Source of the DNA: Marinomonas sp. KMM3893
GTDB lineage: Bacteria; Pseudomonadota; Gammaproteobacteria; Pseudomonadales; Marinomonadaceae
Length of the DNA stretch: 64,000 bases
Reading direction: 5' to 3'
Assembly (NCBI RefSeq): GCF_004352855.1
Contig: NZ_SJSC01000005.1
Span: forward strand, 1-64,000
Both the position numbers and the translations under genes were made by a program. Each line of letters opens with the position of its first letter. Within the stretch, counting starts at the first letter, position 1. Positions 9,927 to 19,937 of the stretch are shown here, in pieces. The notes beneath the pieces were generated by a model that saw nothing but the letters and a program-made list of their open reading frames with translations, was not told the origin of the DNA and searched no databases.

Positions 9927-11003
9927 ATGAGTAATACACGCCTTGAGGACTTAAACATAGCCTCCTTTACCTCTTTGGTAACCCCCACAAAACTAAAACA
10001 AGATTTGCCAGTCAGTGATGCCGTAAGCCATGGCGTCACTGCAGCTCGTGAAACCATCAAAAACATCATGGATGGCAAAGATCATCGCCTAGCCATCGTC
10101 ATTGGCCCTTGCTCTATTCATGACACAGAAGCGGCACTGGATTATGCCCGTCGCTTAAAAGAACTCGCGGCTAAAGTAGACGACTCGCTTTACATTATTA
10201 TGCGCGCCTACTTTGAAAAACCTCGTACTACGGTTGGCTGGAAAGGCTTAATTAACGATCCAAACCTAGATGGCAGCTTCGACATCGACAAAGGTTTGCA
10301 CATCGGTCGTAAGTTATTAATCGACCTAGCTGAAATGGGCTTGCCGTTGGCAACAGAAGCATTAGACCCTATTTCACCACAATACATTCAAGACTTGATC
10401 AGCTGGTCTGCGATTGGTGCACGCACCACAGAATCACAGACTCACCGAGAAATGGCGTCTGGCCTGTCTGGCCCAGTTGGTTTTAAAAATGGCACAGATG
10501 GTTCCATGTCTGTCGCGGTCAATGCCATGCAATCCGTCTCGCATCCACACTCTTTCCTAGGCATTAACGAAGAAGGCCAAGTTGCCATCGTTAACACTAA
10601 AGGCAATGAATACGGTCATGTGGTACTTCGTGGCGGCAATGGCCTACCAAACTACGATGCGGCGAATGTTGCCAAAGCGGAAGCGGCATTAACCTCAGCC
10701 AGCCTAAAACACAACATCATGATCGACAGCTCTCACGAGAACTCGAACAAGAAACCTGAACGCCAAGTAACGGTTGTGGAAGACGCTACACAGCAAATCC
10801 TAGACGGCAACCAATCTATTATGGGCTTGATGATCGAAAGTAATATTGGCTGGGGCAATCAGAAAGTGCCTGCTGATAAAAACGATCTGCAATACGGCGT
10901 GTCTATTACAGACGCCTGCATCGACTGGGAAACAACGGAAACCACATTGTTAACCATGGCGCAGCAACTTAAAGACGTTTTGCCAAAACGCGATCGCAGC
11001 TAG
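9927..11003 (+). CDS. 3-deoxy-7-phosphoheptulonate synthase (class I DAHP synthase)
   Basis: First step of the shikimate pathway, joining phosphoenolpyruvate and erythrose 4-phosphate. At 358 residues it is the AroF/AroG/AroH type. Visible marks are VIGPCSIHD near residue 62, MRAYFEKPRTTVGWKGLINDP, GARTTESQTHREMASGLS and the metal/PEP block DSSHENSNK. Which aromatic amino acid inhibits it cannot be read safely, so I give no letter. It is preceded by AGCAGGAAA and followed by a strong terminator, so it is transcribed alone. Confidence 0.95.
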   Translation: MSNTRLEDLNIASFTSLVTPTKLKQDLPVSDAVSHGVTAARETIKNIMDGKDHRLAIVIGPCSIHDTEAALDYARRLKELAAKVDDSLYIIMRAYFEKPRTTVGWKGLINDPNLDGSFDIDKGLHIGRKLLIDLAEMGLPLATEALDPISPQYIQDLISWSAIGARTTESQTHREMASGLSGPVGFKNGTDGSMSVAVNAMQSVSHPHSFLGINEEGQVAIVNTKGNEYGHVVLRGGNGLPNYDAANVAKAEAALTSASLKHNIMIDSSHENSNKKPERQVTVVEDATQQILDGNQSIMGLMIESNIGWGNQKVPADKNDLQYGVSITDACIDWETTETTLLTMAQQLKDVLPKRDRS

Positions 11004-11041
11004 ACCTGCAACGCATTCTATTGCCGCCAACGAGCGCAATA

Positions 11042-11080
11042 AAAAAGGGGACCTTGATCAGCGATCAAGGTCCCCTTTTT
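11042..11080. terminator. Bidirectional terminator, DAHP synthase/nfuA
   Basis: An 18-bp stem (AAAAGGGGACCTTGATC and its complement) with a tiny AGC loop and A/T runs on both sides lies between the convergent genes. Confidence 0.95.
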
Positions 11081-11094
11081 AGTATTTATCAAGA

Positions 11095-11676
11095 TTACAT
11101 AAAGGCGTTATCAGTGACCGTATGGTCGGTTGCGTCTTTCACCGCGGTCAAACCTGGCACTTTTTCAATCAATGTTTTCTCAACACCTTCTTTTAATGTC
11201 AAATCAACGGCACTACAACCTTGGCAACCACCACCAAACTGCAATATCGCCACTTGCCCATCAATAACTTCTACCAAGCTTACTTCACCACCGTGAGACG
11301 CCAAACCTGGGTTGATATCAGAATACAGCACATAATTGATTTGATCTTCAATTGGGCTATCTGCACTGACTTTTGGCATTTTAGCATTAGGCGCCTTAAT
11401 AGTTAGCTGACCACCCATTTTTTCAGTGGCATAATCCACAAAGGCGTCGTCTAAGAAGTTCACTGAGTTTTTCTCAATGTAGACTTTTAACTTAGGCAGA
11501 TTTAAAATTTCGTCCGTTTCGTTCACTTCATCAGGACGGCAATACGCCAAACACGTTTCCGCATATGGGGTGCCAGGCTGCTGGATAAATATACGCACAG
11601 CAATACCTTCAACTCCTTGTTTCTCAAGCAATGAAGATAAGTACTCTTGAGCGCCATCAGTAATAGTAATATTCAT
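11095..11676 (-). CDS. nfuA: Fe-S biogenesis protein NfuA
   Basis: Carrier that delivers [4Fe-4S] clusters to target enzymes. The 193-residue chain has an N-terminal degenerate A-type (IscA-like) domain to about residue 95 and a C-terminal Nfu domain with the cluster motif CQGC in [17 protein letters not shown]. The ATG at 11676 has AGAAGGG eight bases upstream; the eight extra upstream codons in frame are not conserved. It points away from cysI, which encodes an Fe-S enzyme. Confidence 0.95.
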   Translation of the reverse strand: MNITITDGAQEYLSSLLEKQGVEGIAVRIFIQQPGTPYAETCLAYCRPDEVNETDEILNLPKLKVYIEKNSVNFLDDAFVDYATEKMGGQLTIKAPNAKMPKVSADSPIEDQINYVLYSDINPGLASHGGEVSLVEVIDGQVAILQFGGGCQGCSAVDLTLKEGVEKTLIEKVPGLTAVKDATDHTVTDNAFM

Positions 11677-11912
11677 AATAACCCTTCTAAAATCGGCCAC
11701 ACTGTCAATACCGTCATATTACAGCAGATGACCAGCAAATCCAAAGACCCAGTAAAAAAGTAAGGTATTTTTTCTTTATTTGCGCATTGTTCAATCTTAA
11801 TAAGCCTTATTAGCAAAACCGCTATAGATATAGATAAATATTCATTTTTAGAATAAAGGATTTTTGGTAGAGTAGCGCAACTGAAAATTTATTAACGACG
11901 GTTTATTACTTT

Positions 11913-13574
11913 ATGTATCAATACGACGCAATTGACCAACAGCTTGTTGATGAGCGTGTAGCGCAATTCCGCGACCAAACACGCCGCTATCTTAACGACG
12001 AGTTGAGCGAACAAGAATTCTTACCGCTACGCTTACAAAATGGGCTTTATGTTCAACGCTACGCCCCAATGCTACGTATCGCCATTCCATACGGCATGCT
12101 ATCAAGCGATCAGTTGCGTACTCTAGCGGACATCAGCCGTCGCTATGACCGCGCTTATGGGCACTTTAGCACCCGTCAGAATCTACAATTAAACTGGCCT
12201 AAACTTGAAGACGTTCCTGACATTCTTGCCGAACTGGCTAAGGTTCAGATGCACGCCGTTCAAACCAGTGGAAACTGTATTCGTAACACAACGACAGACC
12301 AATACGCTGGCGTTATCGCTGATGAAGTCGTGGACCCTCGCCCATATTGCGAATTAATTCGTCAGTGGTCGACCTTCCACCCTGAGTTTGCCTTCTTGCC
12401 GCGTAAATTTAAAATTGCCGTTAATGCGACAGAGTCTGCCGATCGCGCTGCAACACAAGTTCACGACATCGGTTTGCACATCAAACAGAACGACGCGGGT
12501 GAAATCGGCTTTAAAGTCATCGTTGGTGGCGGTCTTGGCCGTACGCCTATGGTTGGCGTGACCATCAATGAATTCTTGCCTCGCACCGATCTATTGACCT
12601 ACCTTGACGCGATTATCCGTGTTTATAACCAACAAGGTCGCCGCGATAACAAATACAAGGCGCGCATCAAAATTCTTGTGAAAGCCCTGGGTATTGAAGA
12701 ATTCCGTAACCGTGTAGAAGCGGAATGGGTTCACTTACGTGGTAAAGAAAGCACAGTACCAATGAGTGAATTCGAACGTCTACAAAGCTTCTTCACTGAG
12801 CCGGCTTACGAAACGCTAGACAACAACCCTGAGTCACTATCAAGCAAACTAGCGAGCAGCGCTGGATTTGCGCGCTGGTATGAGCGCAACACATTTGAGC
12901 ATAAAAAAGCGGGCTACCGCATCGTCACCTTGACCCTGAAAAAAGCCGGTCAAGCGCCAGGCGACGCGACCTCTGAGCAAATGGAAAAAGCCGCCAATCT
13001 GGCTGACCAATTCAGCTTTGGTGAGCTTCGCGTTAGCCATGAACAAAACCTAGTTTTGTCCGACGTTCGCCAAGACCAGCTGGTTGACGTATGGGAAGCG
13101 GCGAAAGAAGCGGGCTTTGCCACACCAACACTGGGTCTATTAACGGACATGATTTGCTGCCCTGGTGGTGATTTCTGCGCCCTAGCTAACGCAAAATCCA
13201 TTCCGATTGCAGAGCAAATTCAGAACACCTTCGATAACCTTGATTACTTATACGATCTTGGCAACATCGACCTGAATATTTCTGGCTGTATGAACGCCTG
13301 TGGTCACCACCACGTAGGCAACATTGGTATTCTTGGCGTTGATAAAAAAGGTCAAGAGTTCTACCAAGTGTCTATCGGCGGTGCATCTGGTCACGATGCC
13401 AGCATCGGCAAAATCCTCGGCCCTTCTTTCGCTCAAGAAGAAATCAGCCAAGTCATCCAAAAGCTAATGGACGTTTATGTTAGCAATCGTACGGATGAAG
13501 AACGCTTTATTGACACTTACCGCCGCGTTGGCATCACACCATTTAAAGAGGCCGCTTATGCCAAAGCTAATTAA
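11913..13574 (+). CDS. cysI: Siroheme [4Fe-4S] sulfite/nitrite reductase
   Basis: Six-electron reduction of sulfite to sulfide (or nitrite to ammonia). The 553-residue protein has the repeated ferredoxin-like and siroheme halves of this family. Cluster/siroheme cysteines are C416 and C422 (CCPGGDFC, C-x5-C) and C459 and C463 (GCMNACGHHH, C-x3-C). It pairs with a DUF934 gene, and no flavoprotein cysJ is adjacent, so the electron donor is probably ferredoxin or a separate protein. Assimilatory sulfite reduction is the best reading given cysB nearby. The 213-base gap upstream is AT-rich and should hold the regulated promoter, but I see no clear CysB box. Confidence 0.9.
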   Translation: MYQYDAIDQQLVDERVAQFRDQTRRYLNDELSEQEFLPLRLQNGLYVQRYAPMLRIAIPYGMLSSDQLRTLADISRRYDRAYGHFSTRQNLQLNWPKLEDVPDILAELAKVQMHAVQTSGNCIRNTTTDQYAGVIADEVVDPRPYCELIRQWSTFHPEFAFLPRKFKIAVNATESADRAATQVHDIGLHIKQNDAGEIGFKVIVGGGLGRTPMVGVTINEFLPRTDLLTYLDAIIRVYNQQGRRDNKYKARIKILVKALGIEEFRNRVEAEWVHLRGKESTVPMSEFERLQSFFTEPAYETLDNNPESLSSKLASSAGFARWYERNTFEHKKAGYRIVTLTLKKAGQAPGDATSEQMEKAANLADQFSFGELRVSHEQNLVLSDVRQDQLVDVWEAAKEAGFATPTLGLLTDMICCPGGDFCALANAKSIPIAEQIQNTFDNLDYLYDLGNIDLNISGCMNACGHHHVGNIGILGVDKKGQEFYQVSIGGASGHDASIGKILGPSFAQEEISQVIQKLMDVYVSNRTDEERFIDTYRRVGITPFKEAAYAKAN

Positions 13575-14034
13575 GAACGGCGAGATCGTCGACAATCTAT
13601 ACACATGGCAACAAGACAAAGAATCAGCTGCGTCTGAGTCAGCGATTGTACCCATGTCTAAATGGCTAACAGAACAAGACAATATCGGCCCAGTGGCGGG
13701 TATCTGGATTGACGCCGGAGAAGGCACTGAAGCACTCGCTGAGATCGACTTAAACCAGTTTGATGTCATTGGCGTTAACTTTCCTGCGTTTGTCGATGGT
13801 CGCGGTTTTTCTTACGCTCGCCTACTGCGCGAACGTCTAGGCTACAAAGGCGAAATCCGTGCCCTGGGTAATTTCATTCCAGATCAGCTTGGCTATCTAC
13901 TTCGCGTTGGTTTTAACAGCTTCCAATTCAATGACGAAGTTGATTTAGAAAAAGCCCTTGCTCTGCATAAGTCTTTTTCAATTGCTTACCAAGGCGATGT
14001 GAACGAGCCAAGACCGATGTTCTTACGTCGGTAA
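13558..14034 (+). CDS. DUF934 protein, sulfite reduction partner
   Basis: A 158-residue DUF934 protein, a family almost always encoded next to this type of sulfite/nitrite reductase. Marks are IDAGEGTEAL, GVNFPAFVDGRGFSYARLLRERLGY and IRALGNFIPDQ. Its exact role is unproven; a part in electron transfer or assembly is inferred from context. The ATG at 13558 lies inside the end of cysI (17-base overlap) and has AAAGAGG seven bases upstream. The track frame runs further upstream only inside cysI. Confidence 0.88.
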   Translation: MPKLIKNGEIVDNLYTWQQDKESAASESAIVPMSKWLTEQDNIGPVAGIWIDAGEGTEALAEIDLNQFDVIGVNFPAFVDGRGFSYARLLRERLGYKGEIRALGNFIPDQLGYLLRVGFNSFQFNDEVDLEKALALHKSFSIAYQGDVNEPRPMFLRR

Positions 14035-14062
14035 AGTTTAAATCTCTTGTCAACATTCCGAC

Positions 14063-14087
14063 AAAAGGCCCTTTTAAGGGCCTTTTT
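14063..14087 (+). terminator. Terminator after the cysI-DUF934 operon
   Basis: AAAAGGCCC/GGGCCTTTTT with a six-base loop and a T-run, 29 bases after the DUF934 stop. Confidence 0.9.
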
Positions 14088-14157
14088 CTATTGCGTATTT
14101 TGGCTGCCCTGATTATCGTATGATTTGAAAAGTGATTGATTGTTAAAGGATCTTAAC

Positions 14158-14826
14158 GTGTCGAAAAAAAACATAACCTGCATTCTTGCAGGACTATTGC
14201 TCTCAGGCGTTGCACAAGCGACGACTGCCTACGTATCAGACATCCAATTTGTTGCGATTAGGGAAGGTCAAAACAACAACACTCGCGCCGTTGAACGAGG
14301 CATCAAAAGCGGCACACCTCTAGAAGTGTTAGAACAAGAAAATGGCTATACCAAGGTAAAAACCCCCAGTGGTAATGAAGGCTGGATTGCGGATTACTTC
14401 TTAAGTGACGACGCAGTCACAAGGGATCAAGTCATTAGCTTGCAGTCAAAACTCTCTGCACTGTCCGAAAGCAAACAAAAGGTAAACAGTGAGCTTCAAG
14501 ACAGCAAAAAAGAAATCACCGACTTAAACAACAAGGTGACGTCTTTAGAGAGCGACAAAACACAGCTCATTAAACAAATCCAACAAAACAAAGCTCTGGC
14601 TGAAAAAGCACAAAGCATCGTCTCTCAGAATAACGACGTCAGCTATCAGCTTGAGTCTTTAAAAAAACAATTAGCGACAGCGGAACAAGCGGCTGACCAA
14701 CAGCAAAGCACCACCCAGCAAAAATGGTTTGCGATTGGCGCAGGCACACTTTTAGGCGGCCTAATCATTGGCCTTCTGATTCCACTTTCCCGCAAGAAGA
14801 AGAGCAGCACAAGCTCTTGGAGCTAA
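14158..14826 (+). CDS. SH3-domain membrane protein, YgiM-like
   Basis: A 222-residue envelope protein with the plan of E. coli YgiM (TIGR04211): a signal peptide (KNITCILAGLLLSGVAQA), a bacterial SH3 domain at about residues 25-90 (LEVLEQENGYTKVKTPSGNEGWI), a coiled coil at about 95-185 and one C-terminal transmembrane segment (FAIGAGTLLGGLIIGLLIPL) with a basic tail. Its function is not known; a wall-facing role is inferred from the SH3 domain. The start is GTG at 14158, after AAAGGA. It is followed 11 bases later by the antiporter gene and probably forms an operon with it. Confidence 0.85.
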   Translation: MSKKNITCILAGLLLSGVAQATTAYVSDIQFVAIREGQNNNTRAVERGIKSGTPLEVLEQENGYTKVKTPSGNEGWIADYFLSDDAVTRDQVISLQSKLSALSESKQKVNSELQDSKKEITDLNNKVTSLESDKTQLIKQIQQNKALAEKAQSIVSQNNDVSYQLESLKKQLATAEQAADQQQSTTQQKWFAIGAGTLLGGLIIGLLIPLSRKKKSSTSSWS

Positions 14827-14837
14827 TAGGACGTTAA

Positions 14838-16007
14838 ATGGATGCCTCGATAGTACACTCCTTTTTCTTAATTTTTGGTGGAGCGGCTGTCGTTGCATCG
14901 ATTGCTCTGTACACCAAACAACCCATGATCATCGCCTACATAGCACTTGGCGTGCTGTTTGGCCCCTCTGCCCTGTCACTCATTAACGAACCAAAACTCA
15001 TGGATGACATGAGCCATGTAGGCATCATCTTCCTGCTTTTTCTACTTGGTCTGGACATGCAACCAAGCCACCTTATCAATATGCTCAAAAAAGCCTCATG
15101 GATTGCCTTACTGAGCTCTGTCGTCTTTGCCGTGCTCGGCTATCTGATCGCTTTAGCGTTTGGCTATACTGAAATTGAAAGCTTGATCATCGGCATCGCC
15201 ATGATGTTTTCCAGCACCATTGTCTGCATTAAGCTATTACCAACCACCGTCCTGCACCATAAACACACAGGGGAGCTCGTGGTTGGCTTGCTATTACTGC
15301 AAGACATTATTGCCATTGGCGTGCTGCTTGTTCTTTACAGCGCATCAGGGAACGGCGACGCTGGCGTAATGCAATACATCAAGCCACTCATCGCCCTTCC
15401 TCTGCTCATTGGGGCGGCCTTCCTGTTTGTAAAATACATATTGCTAAAATTAATCACCCGCTTTGATCGTTTCCACGAATACATTTTTCTGGTCTCCATT
15501 GGCTGGTGTTTATCCATGGCCGTGGCCGCAGAATACTCCGGCTTGTCTGCTGAGATGGGCGCGTTTATCGCCGGCGTTGCCTTGGCAACCAGCCCTATCT
15601 CACAATACATAGCGACGCATTTACGGCCTTTGCGAGACTTTTTCCTTATTTTGTTCTTTTTCAGTATTGGCGCCAGCTTCAATCTAAGCCTACTGGGCGT
15701 GGTGATTGTGCCTGCCCTCATCTTGGCCATTGGCGCCATGCTGATCAAACCGGTGGTTTTCCGCTTTTTATTAAAAGGCATCAATGAAGATGCCAGCACA
15801 TCATGGGAAGTTGGCTTTCGCCTAGGCCAAGTCAGCGAGTTTTCACTCTTAATTGCATATTTAGCTGCAAATATCGGATTAATTGGCACAGAAGCTTCGC
15901 ATGTGATCCAGGCAACCGCTATACTCAGCTTCGCCTTATCGACGTACGTGGTGATTCTGAATTTTCCTAATCCGATTGCAATATCGGACAGGCTACGCAG
16001 AGACTAG
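14838..16007 (+). CDS. Monovalent cation:proton antiporter, CPA2 (KefB-like)
   Basis: A 389-residue membrane protein with about 12 hydrophobic segments, the Na+/H+ exchanger domain of the CPA2 family. Marks are GPSALSLI, HVGIIFLLFLLGLDM, MMFSSTIVCIKLL, LLLLQDIIAI and SAEMGAFIAGVALA. It ends right after the membrane domain and has no C-terminal nucleotide-binding TrkA domain, so it is a short form. Whether it carries K+ or Na+ is not clear. It has its own terminator. Confidence 0.88.
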   Translation: MDASIVHSFFLIFGGAAVVASIALYTKQPMIIAYIALGVLFGPSALSLINEPKLMDDMSHVGIIFLLFLLGLDMQPSHLINMLKKASWIALLSSVVFAVLGYLIALAFGYTEIESLIIGIAMMFSSTIVCIKLLPTTVLHHKHTGELVVGLLLLQDIIAIGVLLVLYSASGNGDAGVMQYIKPLIALPLLIGAAFLFVKYILLKLITRFDRFHEYIFLVSIGWCLSMAVAAEYSGLSAEMGAFIAGVALATSPISQYIATHLRPLRDFFLILFFFSIGASFNLSLLGVVIVPALILAIGAMLIKPVVFRFLLKGINEDASTSWEVGFRLGQVSEFSLLIAYLAANIGLIGTEASHVIQATAILSFALSTYVVILNFPNPIAISDRLRRD

Positions 16008-16043
16008 GCAAAATACACACTTTGTAATGAATAATTTCAAAGA

Positions 16044-16087
16044 AAAAAAGGGGGTTCTGAAATGCTTTTCAGAGCCCCCTTTCTTTA
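16044..16087 (+). terminator. Terminator after the antiporter gene
   Basis: AGGGGGTTCTGAAA pairs with TTTCAGAGCCCCCT (one mismatch) around TGCT, followed by TTCTTT. Confidence 0.9.
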
Positions 16088-16147
16088 AGTATATAAAATA
16101 TAATAGAATACCGCGAAATACCTGACTACAAATTGAAAAAAGTCTTG

Positions 16148-16153
16148 TATACT
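16148..16153 (+). promoter_or_regulatory. Probable -10 box of the EF-G gene
   Basis: TATACT lies 41 bases before the EF-G ATG, in a 100-base gap after the preceding terminator. The -35 side is weak; ACTACA at a 17-base spacing is the best fit I see. Confidence 0.4.
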
Positions 16154-16193
16154 AACGCGCAAATTTCGTCCCTAACTTATTTAGAGTAATCTA

Positions 16194-18290
16194 ATGGCTG
16201 ACTTATCAAAATACAGAAACATCGGTATTTTTGCTCACGTTGACGCGGGTAAAACTACTACTACAGAACGTATTCTTAAACTAACCGGTATGATCCACAA
16301 AATCGGTGAAGTACATGAAGGCGAATCTACAACTGACTTCATGGAACAAGAAGCTGAGCGCGGAATTACCATCCAGTCCGCTGCTGTAAGTTGTTTCTGG
16401 AAAGACCACCGTTTCAACGTTATCGACACACCTGGACACGTTGACTTCACTGTAGAAGTTTACCGTTCTTTGAAAGTACTTGACGGTGGTGTTGGTGTAT
16501 TCTGTGGTTCTGGTGGTGTTGAGCCACAATCAGAAACTAACTGGCGTTACGCTAACGAATCTGAAGTAGCACGTATCATTTTCGTTAACAAACTAGACCG
16601 TCTAGGCGCTAGCTTCTACCGCGTTACAGACCAAGTTAAAAAAGTATTGGGCGCAACACCACTTATCATGGTGCTTCCAATCGGTACTGAAGACGAGTTC
16701 GTTGGTGTTGTTGACCTACTAAGCCGCAAAGCTTACGTTTGGGATGATTCTGGCCAGCCAGAAAACTACAGCGTCGAAGACGTTCCTGCTGACATGGTTG
16801 ATCAAGTTGAAGAATACCGCGAAATGTTGATCGAAACAGCGGTTGAGCAAGACGACGAACTAATGATGACTTACATGGATGGTGAAGAACCTTCTATTGA
16901 CGACATCAAACGTTGTATCCGTAAAGGTACTCGTGACCTTGCGTTCTTCCCAACGTACTGTGGTTCTGCCTTCAAAAACAAAGGCATGCAGCTTCTTCTT
17001 GATGCTGTTGTTGATTACCTACCAAGCCCAACAGATGTTATCCCACAAGATCTTACGGACGAAGAAGGTAATCCAAACGGCGAAAAAGCCATTGTATCGG
17101 CTGACGAACCTTTCCGCGCACTTGCATTCAAAATCATGGATGACCGTTTCGGCGCACTAACATTCGTACGCGTATACTCTGGTAAGATCAACAAAGGCGA
17201 CACGATTCTAAACAGCTTCACAGGCAAAACAGAACGTGTAGGCCGCATGGTTGAAATGCAAGCCGACGACCGTAAAGAAATCAGCTCTGCACAAGCAGGT
17301 GATATCCTAGCAATCGTAGGTATGAAGAACGTACAAACTGGTCACACTCTATGTGATCCTAAACACCCTTGTACGCTTGAAGCCATGGTTTTCCCTGAGC
17401 CAGTAATCTCTATCTCTGTTACTCCGAAAGACAAAGGCGGTAACGAGAAAATGGGTATTGCGATTGGTAAAATGGTTGCAGAAGATCCAACATTCCGTGT
17501 TGAAACTGACATCGATTCAGGTGAAACCATTCTTCGCGGTATGGGTGAACTTCACCTAGACATTAAAGTAGATATCTTGAAACGTACTTACGGCGTAGAT
17601 TTGATCGTTGGTCAACCTCAGGTTGCTTACCGCGAAACAATCACTAAAGCGGTTGAAGATACTTACACGCACAAGAAACAATCTGGTGGTTCTGGTCAGT
17701 TCGGTAAGATCGATTACCGCATCAAACCAGGCGAGATTGGTTCTGGCTTCACTTTCTCTTCTTCTGTTGTGGGCGGTAACGTACCGAAAGAATTCTTCCC
17801 AGCAGTAGAGAAAGGCTTCAAGTCTATGATGGACGAAGGTGTTCTAGCTGGCTTCCCAGTACTAGACGTTGAAGTTGAGTTGTACGACGGTGGTTTCCAC
17901 GCAGTTGACTCCTCTGCTATCGCCTTTGAAATCGCTGCTAAAGGCGCTTTCCGTCAGTCTATCCCTAAAGCTGGCCCTCAGTTGATCGAACCAATCATGA
18001 AAGTGGATGTGTTCACTCCTGATGATCACGTTGGTGATGTAATCGGTGACCTTAACCGTCGTCGCGGCATGATCAAAGACCAAGAGAAAGGCTTGACTGG
18101 CGTTCGCATTAAAGCAGACGTTCCTCTTTCTGAAATGTTTGGTTACATCAGTAGCCTACGTACAATGACATCGGGTCGTGGTCAGTTCTCTATGGAGTTC
18201 TCTCACTACCTACCATGTCCTTCTAACGTTGCTGAAACAGTAATCGCCGCTGTGAAAGAGAAAAAAGAACAAGAGAAAAAAGACAAGTAA
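16194..18290 (+). CDS. Elongation factor G, EF-G 2 type
   Basis: GTP-driven ribosomal translocase. The 698-residue chain shows the G1 loop AHVDAGKTT (14-22), RGITIQSAA switch, [12 protein letters not shown] and the later EF-G domains ([22 protein letters not shown]). It stands alone, not in the rpsL-rpsG-fusA-tuf operon, and its sequence ([27 protein letters not shown]) is close to the second EF-G of Vibrio as I remember it. So this is probably a paralogue, with the main fusA elsewhere. Codon use is strongly biased, as in highly expressed genes. Confidence 0.9.
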   Translation: MADLSKYRNIGIFAHVDAGKTTTTERILKLTGMIHKIGEVHEGESTTDFMEQEAERGITIQSAAVSCFWKDHRFNVIDTPGHVDFTVEVYRSLKVLDGGVGVFCGSGGVEPQSETNWRYANESEVARIIFVNKLDRLGASFYRVTDQVKKVLGATPLIMVLPIGTEDEFVGVVDLLSRKAYVWDDSGQPENYSVEDVPADMVDQVEEYREMLIETAVEQDDELMMTYMDGEEPSIDDIKRCIRKGTRDLAFFPTYCGSAFKNKGMQLLLDAVVDYLPSPTDVIPQDLTDEEGNPNGEKAIVSADEPFRALAFKIMDDRFGALTFVRVYSGKINKGDTILNSFTGKTERVGRMVEMQADDRKEISSAQAGDILAIVGMKNVQTGHTLCDPKHPCTLEAMVFPEPVISISVTPKDKGGNEKMGIAIGKMVAEDPTFRVETDIDSGETILRGMGELHLDIKVDILKRTYGVDLIVGQPQVAYRETITKAVEDTYTHKKQSGGSGQFGKIDYRIKPGEIGSGFTFSSSVVGGNVPKEFFPAVEKGFKSMMDEGVLAGFPVLDVEVELYDGGFHAVDSSAIAFEIAAKGAFRQSIPKAGPQLIEPIMKVDVFTPDDHVGDVIGDLNRRRGMIKDQEKGLTGVRIKADVPLSEMFGYISSLRTMTSGRGQFSMEFSHYLPCPSNVAETVIAAVKEKKEQEKKDK

Positions 18291-18310
18291 TAATCCATTA
18301 TTACCGTCTT

Positions 18311-18347
18311 AAAAAAACCCGATGCAGTTTATGCATCGGGTTTTTTA
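18311..18347 (+). terminator. Terminator after EF-G
   Basis: AAAAAAACCCGATGCA pairs with TGCATCGGGTTTTTT around a short loop, 20 bases after the stop. Confidence 0.93.
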
Positions 18348-18660
18348 TGCGCTAAATAAAGCCTGGCAGAACAGATCTCGACGCTTTTTCGACTCTGCGA
18401 CACCAATCTGTTCTTACACAATCCCTTTCCAGACACACAAGCCCTTTCAAGGCAGGCAATCTCTTTCAAGGCACGCAATCTCTTTCAAGAGGCTGCGCCC
18501 CATAAAGTGCGCCTTCTTTCGAAACATATTTTACGAGCAAAAAAAAACGCCCCAGAAAAGCCTCTCTTAATTGAGAACACTTCACTGAGACGTCTATTAG
18601 CCTCTTGAGCTTATCGCAACAGACTAGCGCCTGCTCATTCAGTCTAAACCAACAAGCCCC
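18348..18660. other. Gene-poor gap with short repeats
   Basis: I see no convincing gene here. An open frame over 18322-18570 has no ribosome site and no family likeness. The notable content is the 19-bp tandem repeat at 18423-18498; the rest is unremarkable. Confidence 0.6.
18423..18498. repeat. 19-bp tandem repeat, four copies
   Basis: Units start at 18423, 18442, 18461 and 18480, with consensus CYCTTTCAAGGCAVGCAAT. The first and last are the most changed. They sit in non-coding DNA between the EF-G terminator and the tas-like gene. Confidence 0.75.
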
Positions 18661-19716
18661 TTAGAATGGCACTGGGTACGCTTTAAACACTTCCATTACA
18701 TCTTTAAGAACATCTTCAGATAACGCCATATCAAATGCCGCCATGTCTTCTTTCAGCTGCGCCAGTGACGTGGCACCAATAATAGTCGCCGTCACGCCAT
18801 CTACTTGATTACACCAAGCCAACGCAAGCTGAGCTGGCGTTAGATTGTGCTTTTCCGCCACCGCCATGTACCCTTTGACCGCCTCTTCTACCAGAGGCGT
18901 GTCTCTGAATAGACCGTGACGCTGAGCGTATGCCCAACGGCTGCCTTCAGGGCGAGCTCCACCAATGTATTTGCCCGTTAATGCACCCGCGGCTAAAGCA
19001 GACCAAGGCAAATAAGCAATGTCTTCATGGACACAGTTTTCAATCAAATAAGGCCAATCTTTCGCATGCAACAAACTGAACTCGTTCTGAATAGACGCCA
19101 CACGCGGCAAATCATGCTTTTCACTCAAACGCAAAAATTCGTTGATACCCCAAGTGGTGTCATCCGACAAACCAAAATGACGAATCTTACCGGCCTTAAT
19201 ACAAGTATCAATGCCTTTTAGAATATCCAGCATTTGCGCCGAATGCTCATCTCTGTCCACATCGCTAAAGCGAATATGACCAGGAAAGTGTTTTGCAAAA
19301 TGTGGGGAAGTACGATTCGGCCAATGCAATTGGTACAAATCAATGTAATCGGTTTGCAGACGCTGCAAAGAAGCATCGACCGACGCAATCACTGCCGCGC
19401 CCGTAATAGGCCCGCCATCACGAATATAATGCAGCCCGGCACCAGCAATCTTGGTGGCCAATATGATTTCTTTTCGACGCGATGGATTGCGTGACAGCCA
19501 GTTGCCGATGATGGTTTCGGTTTTGCCATAGGACTCAGGCGTCGGCGGCACAGAATACATCTCTGCGGTATCCATAAAGTTCACGCCATTTGCCAGCGCG
19601 TACTCAATCTGCTCGTCCGCTTCCGCTTGATTATTTTGAGTACCCCATGTCATGGTTCCCAAACACACTCGTGAAACCTCTAAACCGGTACGACCAAGTG
19701 GTACGTATTTCATCAT
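18661..19716 (-). CDS. tas: Aldo/keto reductase, Tas-like
   Basis: A 351-residue NADPH-dependent aldo/keto reductase, close in layout to E. coli Tas. The catalytic tetrad is visible: Asp and Tyr in NFMDTAEMYS, Lys in ILATKIAG and His in YQLHWPNR. The cofactor-binding end carries TATIIGATSLAQL. The natural substrate is unknown. The start at 19716 (ATG ATG) has AAAGGA five bases upstream; the frame extends 20 more codons without a ribosome site. No operon partner is seen. Confidence 0.9.
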   Translation of the reverse strand: MMKYVPLGRTGLEVSRVCLGTMTWGTQNNQAEADEQIEYALANGVNFMDTAEMYSVPPTPESYGKTETIIGNWLSRNPSRRKEIILATKIAGAGLHYIRDGGPITGAAVIASVDASLQRLQTDYIDLYQLHWPNRTSPHFAKHFPGHIRFSDVDRDEHSAQMLDILKGIDTCIKAGKIRHFGLSDDTTWGINEFLRLSEKHDLPRVASIQNEFSLLHAKDWPYLIENCVHEDIAYLPWSALAAGALTGKYIGGARPEGSRWAYAQRHGLFRDTPLVEEAVKGYMAVAEKHNLTPAQLALAWCNQVDGVTATIIGATSLAQLKEDMAAFDMALSEDVLKDVMEVFKAYPVPF

Positions 19717-19880
19717 TTTATTCCTTTCGCATTTAGTAGGGTGCAAGCAAACTCGCCCCAAAATAGTTAACTCCAATGTAATAAAAAATGAAGCATCAGG
19801 CCAGTTTTATCAATGAAAACAATAAGGATTAGCAACAAGAAAAGGATTACGCCAGAACGGCTACACGGCAAAAAAGTACG

Positions 19881-19922
19881 TCCCCAGTAAAGCACCAACA
19901 GTCGAGTTAAGCGCTTTACTAG
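19881..19922 (-). terminator. Imperfect hairpin after minE
   Basis: AGTAAAGC pairs with GCTTTACT, extended with one mismatch by CCC/GGG, just beyond the minE stop. There is no clear T-run, so termination here is only likely. Confidence 0.4.
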
Positions 19923-19937
19923 GGAGTAATAGGTGAT

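Noticed and set aside
18322-18570. 82-codon frame after EF-G
   Set aside because: It starts inside the EF-G terminator, has no ribosome site and its composition follows the 19-bp repeat.
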